Below are positions 35,693-45,288 of a stretch of DNA of 64,000 bases, piece by piece. The position numbers and the translations under genes were made by a program. Source of the DNA: Aurantiacibacter arachoides (lineage in GTDB: Bacteria > Pseudomonadota > Alphaproteobacteria > Sphingomonadales > Sphingomonadaceae); contig NZ_WTYH01000001.1 of assembly GCF_009827335.1 (NCBI RefSeq), positions 1,550,001-1,614,000 of the forward strand, in the 5' to 3' direction. The first letter of the stretch is position 1; each line of letters starts with the position of its first letter. A model generated the notes under the pieces. The model made no database searches and had not been told where the DNA came from. It saw only the letters and a program-made list of their open reading frames with translations.

Positions 35693-36050
35693 TCCGCAGA
35701 CCACACTGCCCCGTCGCGGCAGACCGGTCCGCCGTCAGCGCAAGGGCGCGCGCGAACATCTTTCCGATGCACTGATCGAACTGGCACGCGGGCAGGCGCG
35801 TATCGCCAGCCATCACGAGCGAAGCTGGGCCAGCATCACCTTTGCCGGCACGCGGCACCGGGTCGAATTGGTGTTCGAGGGCACCGAGGCCATCGAGGCG
35901 GGCGAATGCTTCATCGTGTTCCTTCCCGAACACGAATTCGCCATCCCCCGGCAGCTGGTTGCGGATGCCGCCGTTGTCGAAGTCGATCACACGCTCGACC
36001 CGCCGGTCATGCGAGTGACTTGCGAACTGCTGCTGCTGGAAGAGGGTTGA
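35682..36050 (+). CDS. Conserved-looking hypothetical protein following the small HTH-like gene
   Basis: The 122 residues have a basic N-terminus (RRGRPVRRQRKGAREHLSD) and a beta-rich C-terminal part (WASITFAGTRHRVELVFEGTEAIEAGECFIVFLPEHEFAIPRQLVAD). I do not recognise the family. The start is GTG overlapping the previous gene, with GGAGAAG upstream, so coupling is likely. Co-location with the S24 repressor suggests a regulated pair. Confidence 0.7.
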   Translation: MHTDPQTTLPRRGRPVRRQRKGAREHLSDALIELARGQARIASHHERSWASITFAGTRHRVELVFEGTEAIEAGECFIVFLPEHEFAIPRQLVADAAVVEVDHTLDPPVMRVTCELLLLEEG

Positions 36051-36096
36051 CCACACGCCGGCGACCGGGGGCATTGAACCGGCGCGTGTTGGTCAA
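36047..36096. terminator. Bidirectional hairpin between two convergent genes
   Basis: TTGACCACACGCCGG and CCGGCGCGTGTTGGTCAA form a long near-perfect stem (two small bulges) that begins inside the stop codon of the plus-strand gene and ends six bases before the stop of the aldehyde dehydrogenase gene. Confidence 0.65.
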
Positions 36097-36102
36097 TGTC
36101 CC

Positions 36103-37545
36103 CTAACCCGCGCTTTCCCTTCGGATCACGAGGTTCCTGATCTCGGTCATGTCCTCCATCGCGAACCGGATCCCCTCGCGGCCGAGACCGGAATCCTTGA
36201 CCCCGCCGTAGGGCATGTTGTCGACGCGGTAGCTGGGCACATCGTTCACCACGATTCCGCCGACCTCCAGCGTGTCCCAGGCGTCCAGAACCTGGTGGAT
36301 GTCGCGGGTAAAAATGCCCGCCTGCAGGCCGTAGCGGCTGTCGTTCACTTCTTTCAGTGCTGCGGCAAAGTCGGTGAACCTGGAGAGATTGGCGAGGGGC
36401 CCGAAGGCTTCTTCCTTGCTGGCGTCGCAGTTGCGGGAAACGTCTTCCAGCAGCGTCGCCTCCAGCATGGCGCCGTCGCGATCGCCGCCGCACAGCAATG
36501 TGGCGCCCGCCGCCACCGCAGCGTCGATCCAGCTCTTGAGGCGCTTGGCCTCCTCTTCCGAAATCATCGGGCCGATGAAGGTGTCCCGGTCCTTGGGGTC
36601 GCCCGCCACCAGCGATCGCGTTCTTGCAACCAGCATCGCCTTGAACGTATCGTAGACGGCCTCGTGGACGATGATCCGCTGCACGCCGATGCAGCTCTGG
36701 CCGGATTGATAAAAGGCGCCGAACACGATCCGCTCCAGCGCGTAGGCAAGGTCGGCGTCCTTGTCGACGATCACCGCCGCGTTGCCGCCCAGTTCCAGCA
36801 CCACCTTCTTCTTGCCCGCCTTGGCCTTCAGCGCCCAGCCCACGTCGGGCGAGCCGGTGAAGCTGAGCAGCTTCAGCCGTTCGTCCGTGGTGAACAGGTC
36901 CGCCCCGTCGCGACTGGCGGGCAGGATGGAGAACGCGCCTTCGGGCAGGTCGGTCTCGGCCAGCACTTCGCCCATGATGATCGCGCCCAGCGGGGTCTTC
37001 GACGCGGGCTTCATCACGAAGGGGCAGCCCACCGCAATGGCCGGCGCGATTTTGTGGGCGGCCAGGTTGAGCGGGAAATTGAACGGACTGATGAAGCTGC
37101 ACGGCCCGATCGGCATCCGCCGCCACACGCCCATGTAGCCCCTGGCGCGCTTGGAAATGTCGAGCGGCTGCACCTCGCCGTAAAGGCGCGTGGACTCCTC
37201 GGCGGCAATTCGGAAGGTGTCGATCAGCCTGTCGACCTCCCCCTCGGCATCCTTGATCGGCTTGCCGGCCTCCACGCACAGCGAATAGGCAAGCTCGTCA
37301 TAGCGTTCGCGAAATCGCGTGACGCAGTGCTGCAACACGGCTTGCCGTTCATAACTGGCCATCCGCGCCATCGGCCCCGCCGCGCGCACGGCGCCGGCGA
37401 TGGCTTGCTCGATCACGTCCGGCGTGGCGAGCGCAGTGCGGAAGGCGACCTTGCCGGTGAACTTGTCCGTCACCTCCAGATCGGTGTTCGGCTGCGCGGC
37501 CTTGTTGTTGAGGTAGAGCGGGTAGGTGTCTTTGAGTGTCGTCAT
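36103..37545 (-). CDS. NAD(P)-dependent aldehyde dehydrogenase
   Basis: The 480 residues carry the ALDH core: FISPFNFPLNLAAHKIAPAIA, the catalytic Glu in VLELGGNAAVIV and the catalytic Cys in SGQSCIGVQR, plus EEAFGPLANLSRF. Overall it is closest in feel to the lactaldehyde/phosphonoacetaldehyde/GapN group rather than betaine aldehyde dehydrogenases; the substrate is not determined. The ATG at 37545 is taken since the further upstream frame overlaps non-coding sequence. It follows cysS by 77 bases on the opposite side of no obvious promoter. Confidence 0.9.
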   Translation of the reverse strand: MTTLKDTYPLYLNNKAAQPNTDLEVTDKFTGKVAFRTALATPDVIEQAIAGAVRAAGPMARMASYERQAVLQHCVTRFRERYDELAYSLCVEAGKPIKDAEGEVDRLIDTFRIAAEESTRLYGEVQPLDISKRARGYMGVWRRMPIGPCSFISPFNFPLNLAAHKIAPAIAVGCPFVMKPASKTPLGAIIMGEVLAETDLPEGAFSILPASRDGADLFTTDERLKLLSFTGSPDVGWALKAKAGKKKVVLELGGNAAVIVDKDADLAYALERIVFGAFYQSGQSCIGVQRIIVHEAVYDTFKAMLVARTRSLVAGDPKDRDTFIGPMISEEEAKRLKSWIDAAVAAGATLLCGGDRDGAMLEATLLEDVSRNCDASKEEAFGPLANLSRFTDFAAALKEVNDSRYGLQAGIFTRDIHQVLDAWDTLEVGGIVVNDVPSYRVDNMPYGGVKDSGLGREGIRFAMEDMTEIRNLVIRRESAG

Positions 37546-37622
37546 GCGTCCACTACGCGGGTGCGCCGCGAAAGGTCCGATCCCGCGCGGTGCGTCACCC
37601 GCGGTGTGATCGACAGCGCGTG

Positions 37623-39065
37623 CTAAAGCTTCCATTCCCATCCAAGCGGATCGCCGTCCATCACTTCCACCCCCTTGGCCGAAAGATCGTCGCGGATGGC
37701 GTCGGAGGTGGCGAAGTCCCTGGCGGCGCGGGCTTCGTTGCGGGCGGCGAGTGCCTCGTCGATGTGCGCTTCGGTCGCGGTGGCGGTTTTCGGGCGCAGG
37801 CGCAGGTCGGCGCGTGACAGGTCGAAGAGACCCAGCCCGAGCACCGCGTCCATTTGTTCAATGACGGCGCGCTTCATGCCTGCATCTACCTTCTTCGTGG
37901 CCAGCGCATCGTCCAGCGCGGTCAGCGCGACGGCCGTATTGAGGTCATCGCTGATCGCCGCATCGAACCGTTCGAGGAGCGGCGCGAACCTGGGATGATC
38001 GGGCGCTCCCGTTGCGGCATCGCATAGCAGCTGGACCGCCATCACCATCCGTTTCAGCCGCGTCAGCGCCGCGCCAAGGCCCTCCCAACTGAACTCCAGC
38101 TCGCTGCGGTAATGCGCCTGCAGGCACATCATGCGGTAGGCGACCGGGTGGTAGCCCTTGTCGATCAGCAGTTGCAGGCGGAGGAACTCGCCGGACGATT
38201 TGCTCATCTTTCCAGAGCGTTCGACCAGGAAGTTGTTGTGCATCCACACCCGCGCGCCGCTCGCGTCGGAGCCGCAGAATGCCTGGTTCTGGGCGATCTC
38301 GTTGGGATGATGGATCTCGCGGTGGTCGATGCCGCCGGTATGAATGTCGAAGGGGAAGCCGAGCAGCGCCTCGCCCATTACGGAACATTCCAGATGCCAC
38401 CCCGGTGCGCCGCGACCCCAGGGCGAATCCCATTCCATCTGCCGCGTCTCGCCCGGCGGGGTCCTGCGCCAGATGGCGAAGTCGGCGGGATTTCTTTTAT
38501 CCTTTACGGGATCGATGCGCATGTGAGCCTCGGCATTTTCCAAAAGCTGCTCTTGCGCATGACGTCCGGCTAACAGCGCGTAATCGCTGACAGTGGTGAT
38601 GTCGAAATAAAGCCCGCCCTCCAATTCGTAGCAGTGCTTGTCGGCGATGCTTTTCGCGAAATCGATCATCTGTTCGACATAGTCGGTGGCGATCGACCAG
38701 TGCGCCGGCTGCCGGATGTTCAGCGCCTTCACGTCCGCCCAATAGGCCTCGGTATAATGGCGCGCGATCTCCCAGATCGACTGCGCGTTCGCCGCTGCCG
38801 CTTTCTCCAGCTTGTCCTCGCCCGCGTCGGCATCGTCGGTGAGGTGGCCGACATCGGTGATGTTGATGACGTGGGTGAGCTTGTAGCCCTTCCAGCTCAG
38901 CGTGCGCCCCAGCACGTCGGCAAAGACATAGGCGCGCATGTTGCCGATGTGCGGGTAATTGTAGACAGTCGGCCCGCAAGAATAGACCCGCGCCTCCCCC
39001 GGGTGGACGGGCTCGAAGGTTTCGAGCCGGCGGGTAAGCGAGTTGAAAAGCTTGAGATCGGTCAT
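37623..39065 (-). CDS. cysS: Cysteinyl-tRNA synthetase
   Basis: Charges tRNA-Cys. The 480 residues contain the HIGH motif YNYPHIGNMRAY, the zinc ligands CGPTVYN, WHLECSVMG and HREIHHPNEIAQ, the KMSKS motif SGKMSKSSGEF, and the C-terminal DALR-like helical part. MTDLKLFNSLTRR is the conserved start; the 13 codons before it have no homology. Confidence 0.97.
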   Translation of the reverse strand: MTDLKLFNSLTRRLETFEPVHPGEARVYSCGPTVYNYPHIGNMRAYVFADVLGRTLSWKGYKLTHVINITDVGHLTDDADAGEDKLEKAAAANAQSIWEIARHYTEAYWADVKALNIRQPAHWSIATDYVEQMIDFAKSIADKHCYELEGGLYFDITTVSDYALLAGRHAQEQLLENAEAHMRIDPVKDKRNPADFAIWRRTPPGETRQMEWDSPWGRGAPGWHLECSVMGEALLGFPFDIHTGGIDHREIHHPNEIAQNQAFCGSDASGARVWMHNNFLVERSGKMSKSSGEFLRLQLLIDKGYHPVAYRMMCLQAHYRSELEFSWEGLGAALTRLKRMVMAVQLLCDAATGAPDHPRFAPLLERFDAAISDDLNTAVALTALDDALATKKVDAGMKRAVIEQMDAVLGLGLFDLSRADLRLRPKTATATEAHIDEALAARNEARAARDFATSDAIRDDLSAKGVEVMDGDPLGWEWKL

Positions 39066-39121
39066 GATGCCACCGCGATTAGGGCGCGCGTCGCGCGGCG
39101 GCAAGTCAGGTGGGCAGCAAG

Positions 39122-39628
39122 TCAGGCGGGCGGCAATTCGAACCCGGTGACCAACCAGCCTGCGCCATCGCGGCGGAACAGCAGCTGCGGGCCGGGCGTG
39201 CCATCCTCGAAAGTGCCCACCCCGCGAAAGTGCTCGAAATCGTCACGCTCCACGTCCCAGTCGATCGCCTGCGTGCGCAGCCGCTCGGGCAGGAAGGGCG
39301 CCGCCATGGCCCCGGTGGCGACCAGCGTGCCGAGCGAATCGGCATTCACTGCCCGGTCGATCACCTCGCGCCCGGCGCGCTCCACGATGGCATCGGGCAC
39401 CATGCCGAACAGCCCACCCCGCTCCTGCTGTTGCCCGACCAGCGCACCCAGCTGCTCGCGCGCGGACTGGCGCACGGCGGGAAAGTCCACCTTCCCCTCC
39501 AGCGCCGCCACGTCTCCCGCCCTCGCCGCATCGGCCAGCGAATTCATCGCATACCATGGCGAGGCGAAGTACCATGCGGCGAAGAGCGCCAGCACCACGG
39601 CGAAAGCAAGGATGAGCTTGCGCATCAC
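39122..39628 (-). CDS. DUF2939 domain protein, membrane-anchored
   Basis: The 168 residues start with a membrane anchor ([25 protein letters not shown]), then [31 protein letters not shown], the core of DUF2939, and an [23 protein letters not shown]-terminal part. Function is unknown. Its start overlaps the cobT stop by four bases, so the two are probably co-translated. Confidence 0.85.
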   Translation of the reverse strand: MMRKLILAFAVVLALFAAWYFASPWYAMNSLADAARAGDVAALEGKVDFPAVRQSAREQLGALVGQQQERGGLFGMVPDAIVERAGREVIDRAVNADSLGTLVATGAMAAPFLPERLRTQAIDWDVERDDFEHFRGVGTFEDGTPGPQLLFRRDGAGWLVTGFELPPA

Positions 39629-41445
39629 TCCGCCTCGAACAGGTCCGCCAGCTGCTCGATGATCGTGCCGCCGAGCTGGTCGACGTCCATGATCGTCACC
39701 GCCTTCTTGTAATACCGCGTCACGTCATGCCCGATGCCGATGGCGACAAGCTGCACCGGCGAGGCTTTTTCGATCCACTCGATGACCTTGCGCAGGTGCG
39801 CTTCCAGATAGCCGGCCGAATTCACGCTCAGCGTCGAATCGTCCACCGGGGCGCCGTCGGAGATGACCATCAGGATACGGCGGTCCTCGGGCCGGGCCAG
39901 CAGGCGCTCGTGCGCCCACAGCAGCGCCTCGCCGTCGATGTTCTCCTTCAGCAGCCCCTCGCGCATCATCAGGCCGAGGCTGCGGCGCGCGCGGCGCATG
40001 GGCTCGTCGGCCTTCTTGTAGATGATGTGCCTGAGGTCGTTGAGGCGGCCGGGATGGTCGGAACGGCCATCGGCCAGCCAGCGCTCGCGGCTTTGCCCGC
40101 CTTTCCATGCACGGGTGGTGAAGCCGAGGATCTCCACCTTGACCCCGCACCGCTCCAGCGTGCGGGCGAGGATGTCTGCGCTGATGGCGGCGATGGAGAT
40201 GGGCCGCCCGCGCATGGAGCCCGAATTGTCGATCAGCAGGGTGACGACGGTGTCCTTGAAGTCCTGTTCCTGCTCGACCTTGTAGCTGAGGGAAGTGCCG
40301 GGGCTGATGATGACCCGCGCCAGCCGCGCGGCATCGAGCAGGCCTTCTTCCTGGTCGAAATCCCAGCTGCGGTTCTGCTGCGCCATCAGCCGGCGCTGCA
40401 AGCGGTTGGCAAGCCGGGTGACGATACCGGCGAGCCCCGCCAGCTGGCTGTCGAGATAGGCGCGCAGGCGATCGAGTTCCTCGAAATCGCACAGGTCGGT
40501 GGCTTCCACCACCTCGTCGAACTCGGTGGTGTAGGGCTTGTAGTCGAAGCTGTCGGGAATGTCCTGCCACGGCGCGTTGCGGCGCTGGGGAAGCATCATT
40601 TCCTCCCCGTCGTCGCCCGGATCGCCATCGGCCAGTTCGTCCTCGCCGGGGGCCTGGTCCTCGCTCTCGCCCTCGCCATCCTCGCCCTCGGCGGCTTCGG
40701 CCCGGGCATCGGGCTGTTCGCGCGCATCGTCGGCGCCGTCGCTGTCCTCGGGCGTATCCTGCTCGCCATCGGCATCTTCACCGTCCGGATCCTCGCCGCC
40801 GTCCTCCGGGTCGAGTTCGGCAGGCACGAGATCGAGGTGGCGCAGCATGTCGAGGCCCAGCTTCTGGAACGCGCGCTGGTCGTGCAGGGCGGTGCCCAGT
40901 TGCTCGAAATCGTCGCCGGTCCGGCTCTCGATGAACTCGCGAACCAGCTCCATGCCCTCGCGCGCCGCGGCGGGTGCCGGCTGGCCGGTCAGCTGTTCGC
41001 GCAGCAGCAGGCCGAGCGCGATGGGCAATGGCACTTCCTCGGCGCTGGCGGCGCGGGTGATGGCGCTGCCGCCAACGCGCCGTTCCTGCATGGCGGCAAG
41101 GTTGCCGCGCATCCCGGCATAGTCGGTCTCGCCGATGGCCTCGTATCGCACGCGCTCGATGGCATCGAAGCAGGCGCGCGCATCGGGGTCGGCCGGGCGG
41201 TTGCGATCGTGCAGGCGCGCGTCGTGATGACGCAGACGCAGAGCAAAGCTGTCGGCGAACCCGCGCGCTTCCTGCGCATCGGCGGCGGGAACGCTGCGCG
41301 CGGGCATGGGCACGCGCACGCTCTTGCCCATCTCGCTCGCGGCATCGGCGGTGAAGCCCACGTCCACCTCGGCATCGGCGGCAATGGCGCGGGTGGCACC
41401 CGTCAGCGCAAGACGGAAGCGATCGAGGGGGGATTCGTCGGACAT
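39625..41445 (-). CDS. cobT: Aerobic cobaltochelatase-type subunit CobT
   Basis: In complete systems CobN, CobS and CobT insert cobalt into hydrogenobyrinate diamide. The 606 residues have an alpha-helical N-terminus, an extremely acidic stretch at about 210-280 and a C-terminal VWA domain with the MIDAS motif [13 protein letters not shown] and [12 protein letters not shown]. No CobS or CobN gene is adjacent; in some alphaproteobacteria CobT/CobS persist without CobN, so its present function may differ. The divergent upstream gene is unrelated. Confidence 0.93.
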   Translation of the reverse strand: MSDESPLDRFRLALTGATRAIAADAEVDVGFTADAASEMGKSVRVPMPARSVPAADAQEARGFADSFALRLRHHDARLHDRNRPADPDARACFDAIERVRYEAIGETDYAGMRGNLAAMQERRVGGSAITRAASAEEVPLPIALGLLLREQLTGQPAPAAAREGMELVREFIESRTGDDFEQLGTALHDQRAFQKLGLDMLRHLDLVPAELDPEDGGEDPDGEDADGEQDTPEDSDGADDAREQPDARAEAAEGEDGEGESEDQAPGEDELADGDPGDDGEEMMLPQRRNAPWQDIPDSFDYKPYTTEFDEVVEATDLCDFEELDRLRAYLDSQLAGLAGIVTRLANRLQRRLMAQQNRSWDFDQEEGLLDAARLARVIISPGTSLSYKVEQEQDFKDTVVTLLIDNSGSMRGRPISIAAISADILARTLERCGVKVEILGFTTRAWKGGQSRERWLADGRSDHPGRLNDLRHIIYKKADEPMRRARRSLGLMMREGLLKENIDGEALLWAHERLLARPEDRRILMVISDGAPVDDSTLSVNSAGYLEAHLRKVIEWIEKASPVQLVAIGIGHDVTRYYKKAVTIMDVDQLGGTIIEQLADLFEAE

Positions 41446-41485
41446 CGCCGGGCGCTATAGGGGCATGACGCGGGGTGCGCCAAGC

Positions 41486-42310
41486 CTAGCGCGCATGGGA
41501 GAGGGTTGCGCGGCTGGCAGCCAGGCTCGCGGCCAGACTGGCCCAGGGGTCGGGCGCGTCGTCCCGCTCGATCAGCCAGTGAATGCTGCGCCCCTCGCTG
41601 GCGGCGCGCAGGGCAGCGAAATCCAGCGTGCCCGCGCCGACATCGGCCATCGCGCCATCGCGCCCCATGTCCTTGATGTGAAAATGGGTCACCCGCTCCC
41701 GGTAGGTGCGATAGAAGGTGACCGGATCCCCGCCACCCCGGGCGACCCAGTAGGTATCGAGCTCAAACCCGATGGCCGGGTCCAGATCGCTCATCAACAG
41801 GTCGATGGGCCGCACGCCTTCGACAGGCGCGAATTCGAAGTCGTGCGCGTGGTAGGCAAATGCCATGCCCACGCCCCGTGCCATGGCCGCCACGCCATTC
41901 ATCCGCGCAATCCAGCCGCGCCACTGGTCTAGCGTTGCGCGTTGCTCGGGCGGCAGCCAGGCGAGCATGATCGTGTCGGCGCACATTGCCTTGGCCTCGG
42001 TCACGGCGCGCGCCGGATCGTCGCGCAGCAGCTCCCACGGGATATGCACCGCGGCCACCGCCAGTCCCAGATCGCGGGTTTCCTCGCACATCGCCGCCGA
42101 CTGCGCGCCATAGGTGCGAAAATATTCGACCGCGTCATAGCCCATTGCCGCCACGCGCCGCAGGGTGGCGACGGGATCGCGCTCCATGTCCTCGCGCACG
42201 GTGTAAAGCTGCACGCCGATGGCCGGCGCTGCTGGCGGGGGAGCGGTGACGCACCCCGCCAGCAGGCCGCCGGCCGTGGCAAGCAGCAGCAGGGCGCGCA
42301 GGCCGGTCAG
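41486..42310 (-). CDS. Sugar phosphate isomerase/epimerase-like TIM-barrel lipoprotein (non-canonical start)
   Basis: The TIM barrel (IGVQLYTVREDMERDP, GYDAVEYF, AYHAHDFEF, GFELDTYWVARGG, THFHIKDMGRDG) is typical of IolE-like xylose-isomerase superfamily proteins. A GTG at 42214 gives a start inside the conserved first strand and no signal. Reading further upstream in the same frame gives a perfect lipoprotein signal, LLLLATAGGLLAGC followed by a Pro/Ala linker. The only plausible start for it is a CTG at 42310, which overlaps the preceding stop as CTGA, parallel to the ATGA couplings elsewhere. Substrate unknown. Confidence 0.75.
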   Translation of the reverse strand: MTGLRALLLLATAGGLLAGCVTAPPPAAPAIGVQLYTVREDMERDPVATLRRVAAMGYDAVEYFRTYGAQSAAMCEETRDLGLAVAAVHIPWELLRDDPARAVTEAKAMCADTIMLAWLPPEQRATLDQWRGWIARMNGVAAMARGVGMAFAYHAHDFEFAPVEGVRPIDLLMSDLDPAIGFELDTYWVARGGGDPVTFYRTYRERVTHFHIKDMGRDGAMADVGAGTLDFAALRAASEGRSIHWLIERDDAPDPWASLAASLAASRATLSHAR

Positions 42311-43020
42311 AACGCGTTCGCCGCCCCGAACACGCCGATCAGCACCGGATCGTTGGTGGCGCGCGGATTGCGGCGGATCTCGGTTTCCTCGAAGCCCATC
42401 TCGTTCCAGATGGCGTTGTCGATATTGCGCGACAGGGTGTTGGCGATGCCGCCCACGTCCACGCCGGTGGCCGCTGCCAGCAGCTGGCCGACCAGCGGCT
42501 CGTTCGCCACGCGCATGGCCTGGCCGATTTCGGGCACCATGGCCTCCACCAGCGTCATGCCGAGGTTCTGACGCAGGAACCCGGTGGCCGCGGTCGGGCC
42601 GCCGCGCACCAGCGCCAGCGCGTTCTGGAACCCGATCACGCGCACCGCATCTGTTACCAGGGGCGCGGCGCGGTAGGCACCTTCGATGGCAATATCGGCA
42701 AAGGCACCGGCCAGCCGGTCGCGGAACAGGCTGGAGGTGAGGATGCTGGAAAGCACCCCGCCCCGCGTGCCGAGCAGGTTCTCGAGCCCCAGTGCGCCGA
42801 CCTGGTTTTCCCAGAAACCGCCAGGTGCCAGCATGCGCGCAAAGGCCCGTTCGCTGGAGACGTAGAGCAGCCGGCGGATGGCGTCCTCCATCGTCCAGCC
42901 ACCGCCGTAGGACGCACAGCCCGGAAGCGCGATCACGCCTGCGCCAATGCCGATGCCGGCGATGAATCGCCGCCGGCTGGCAAGGCTGGCGGTGAGAGAG
43001 GTGGTGGCGAATTCGGACAT
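42307..43020 (-). CDS. DUF4197 protein with Tat-type lipoprotein signal
   Basis: The 237 residues start MSEFATTSLTASLASRRRFIAGIGIGAGVIALPGC, a twin-arginine signal that ends in a lipobox (LPGC). The DUF4197 core includes AIRRLLYVSSERAFARML and the late NIDNAIWNEMGFEETEIRRNP. Function is unknown. Start is the ATG at 43020; earlier codons overlap the priA promoter. It overlaps the CTG-start isomerase by four bases. Confidence 0.85.
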   Translation of the reverse strand: MSEFATTSLTASLASRRRFIAGIGIGAGVIALPGCASYGGGWTMEDAIRRLLYVSSERAFARMLAPGGFWENQVGALGLENLLGTRGGVLSSILTSSLFRDRLAGAFADIAIEGAYRAAPLVTDAVRVIGFQNALALVRGGPTAATGFLRQNLGMTLVEAMVPEIGQAMRVANEPLVGQLLAAATGVDVGGIANTLSRNIDNAIWNEMGFEETEIRRNPRATNDPVLIGVFGAANAF

Positions 43021-43065
43021 AATGCGACTCCTAATCTTGCCGCGGGGCTGGCGCGGCGCCCATAT

Positions 43066-45246
43066 ATGCTCCCGATGCCCGCAAACCGTGTACGCCTGCT
43101 CGTGATGAACGCCGCGCTGGGTCCGCTCGACTATCGCGTGCCGGAGGGCGTGGAGGTCCGCTACGGCGCCGTGGTGGTCGCGCCGCTCGGCCCCCGGCAG
43201 GTGACAGGGATCGTCTGGGAAGAAGAACACCTTCCCACTTTACCCGTTCCTGAAGCGAAACTGCGGCCGCTGTTAAGCGTGCTGGACGTGCCCCCCATCC
43301 GCGCCGAGCTTCGCAGGCTGATCGAGTGGACGGCGGACTACTACGTTGCGCCCCTTTCCGCCGTGGCGCGCATGGTGATCGCCAGCGGGGGAGCCTTGCG
43401 CGGACCCGCCACGATGACCGAATACCGGTTGTCGGGCGGGCTGCCGGAACGCATGACCGCGCAGCGCGAACGGGCGATCGCGGCGCTGGACGGCGAGCAG
43501 GCGACGATCCGCGAACTGGCGGGCCTGTCGGGTGTCTCCGAAAGTGTGCTGCGCGGCCTCGTCAACCAGGGGGTGCTGGAGCCGGTGGAGGTCGATGTCG
43601 ACCGCCCCTACCCCGCCGCGCGGGCCGATTTCGACGTGCCCGATCTCAGCCCGGAACAGGCCGAGGTCGCCGGGCGGCTGGTGGAGGCCGTGGGCGAGGC
43701 GCGGTTCGCGCCGTTCCTGCTCGACGGCGTAACGGGATCGGGCAAGACCGAAACCTATTTCGAAGCCGTTGCCGCGGCGCTGCGGCATGGCAGACAGGTG
43801 CTGGTGCTGCTGCCGGAAATCGCGCTGACGCAGGCGTTCCTGTCGCGTTTCGAGGGGCGGTTCGGCGCGTCGCCTGTCACCTGGCACTCCAGCCTCAAAT
43901 CGACCGAACGCCGCCGCGCCTGGCGCGCCATCGCCAGCGGCGAGGCACAGGTGGTGGTCGGCGCGCGCTCCGCCCTGTTCCTGCCCTATGCCGCGCTCGG
44001 CCTCATCGTGGTCGACGAGGCGCACGAGATCAGTTTCAAGCAGGAGGAAGGCGTGCGCTACAACGCGCGTGACGTGGCCGTGATGCGCGGGCATTTCGAA
44101 GGTGTGCCCGTGGTCCTCGCCAGCGCCACCCCGGCGCTTGAAAGCCTGCACATGGCGGACACCGGCATTTACGAAAAACTCGTCCTGCCCAGCCGCTTTG
44201 GCGGGGCGCAGATGCCCGATGTCCGCCTCATCAACCTGACCGAAGAACAGCCCGGCAGGGGCGCCTGGATTGCCGAGCCGCTGCGCCGCGAGCTGCGCGA
44301 CCGGCTGGAGAAGGGCGAACAGTCGCTGCTGTTCCTCAACCGCCGCGGCTATGCCCCGCTGACGTTGTGCCGCAACTGCGGGTTCCGTTTCCAATGCCCC
44401 AATTGCAGCGCCTGGCTGGTCGAGCACCGCCTCAGCCGCCGCCTCGCCTGCCACCACTGCGGGCACGAGACCAAGCCGCCCGAGACCTGCCCCGAATGCG
44501 GCGAACCCGATTGCCTCGTCGCCTGCGGTCCGGGCGTGGAGCGCATCGCCGACGAGGTGGCGGAGATCCTGCCCGATGCCCGCGTGGCGGTCGTGACCTC
44601 GGACACCATCCACTCCCCCGCCAAGGCCGCCGAGTTCGTCGCCATGACGGAAGCCGGCGCGATCGACGTTATCGTGGGCACGCAGCTCGTCACCAAGGGT
44701 TTCCACTTCCCCGAACTGACGCTGGTGGGGGTCATCGACGCCGACCTCGGGCTGGAAGGCGGCGACCTGCGCGCGGCGGAGCGGACATACCAGCAGGTGG
44801 CCCAGGTCGCGGGGCGCGCGGGACGCGGGGCCAAGCCTGGCGAGGTGCTGATCCAGACGCGGCATCCCGACGCGCCCGTCATCGCCGCGCTGGCCGCTGG
44901 CGATCGCGATGCGTTCTACGAGGCGGAGACCGACAGCCGCCGCCATGCCGGTGCCCCGCCCTTCGGCCGCTGGGCGGCGATCATCGTTTCCAGCGAAGAC
45001 GAGGCCGAAGCGCGCGAGGCGGCAAACCGGATCGGGGCCACGCGGCCCTACCTCGACGACGTGCACGTCCTCGGCCCTGCCCCCGCCCCGCTGGCGCTGT
45101 TGCGCGGCCGCTACCGCTATCGCCTGCTGCTCAACGCGCGGCGCAGTGCTGAACTGCAAAAGGTGATCCGTGCCTGGCTGGGCGGCATCAACCATCCGCC
45201 CGGCGTGCGCGTGGGCGTGGATATCGATCCCTACAGCTTCGTGTAA
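43066..45246 (+). CDS. priA: Primosomal protein N' (PriA helicase)
   Basis: Restarts stalled replication forks. The 726 residues comprise an N-terminal DNA-binding domain, Walker A DGVTGSGKTETYFEA near residue 222, motif II IVVDEAHEISFKQ, and a zinc-binding domain CRNCGFRFQCPNC, CHHCGH, CPECGEPDCLVACG, then the helicase C lobe with QLVTKGFHFPELTLVGVIDAD and QVAGRAGRG. It is a long, undisputed match; divergent from the DUF4197 gene. Confidence 0.97.
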   Translation: MLPMPANRVRLLVMNAALGPLDYRVPEGVEVRYGAVVVAPLGPRQVTGIVWEEEHLPTLPVPEAKLRPLLSVLDVPPIRAELRRLIEWTADYYVAPLSAVARMVIASGGALRGPATMTEYRLSGGLPERMTAQRERAIAALDGEQATIRELAGLSGVSESVLRGLVNQGVLEPVEVDVDRPYPAARADFDVPDLSPEQAEVAGRLVEAVGEARFAPFLLDGVTGSGKTETYFEAVAAALRHGRQVLVLLPEIALTQAFLSRFEGRFGASPVTWHSSLKSTERRRAWRAIASGEAQVVVGARSALFLPYAALGLIVVDEAHEISFKQEEGVRYNARDVAVMRGHFEGVPVVLASATPALESLHMADTGIYEKLVLPSRFGGAQMPDVRLINLTEEQPGRGAWIAEPLRRELRDRLEKGEQSLLFLNRRGYAPLTLCRNCGFRFQCPNCSAWLVEHRLSRRLACHHCGHETKPPETCPECGEPDCLVACGPGVERIADEVAEILPDARVAVVTSDTIHSPAKAAEFVAMTEAGAIDVIVGTQLVTKGFHFPELTLVGVIDADLGLEGGDLRAAERTYQQVAQVAGRAGRGAKPGEVLIQTRHPDAPVIAALAAGDRDAFYEAETDSRRHAGAPPFGRWAAIIVSSEDEAEAREAANRIGATRPYLDDVHVLGPAPAPLALLRGRYRYRLLLNARRSAELQKVIRAWLGGINHPPGVRVGVDIDPYSFV

Positions 45247-45288
45247 AGCCGCATTGCCTCGCTGCATCGGCCATTGCATAATCCCAAG

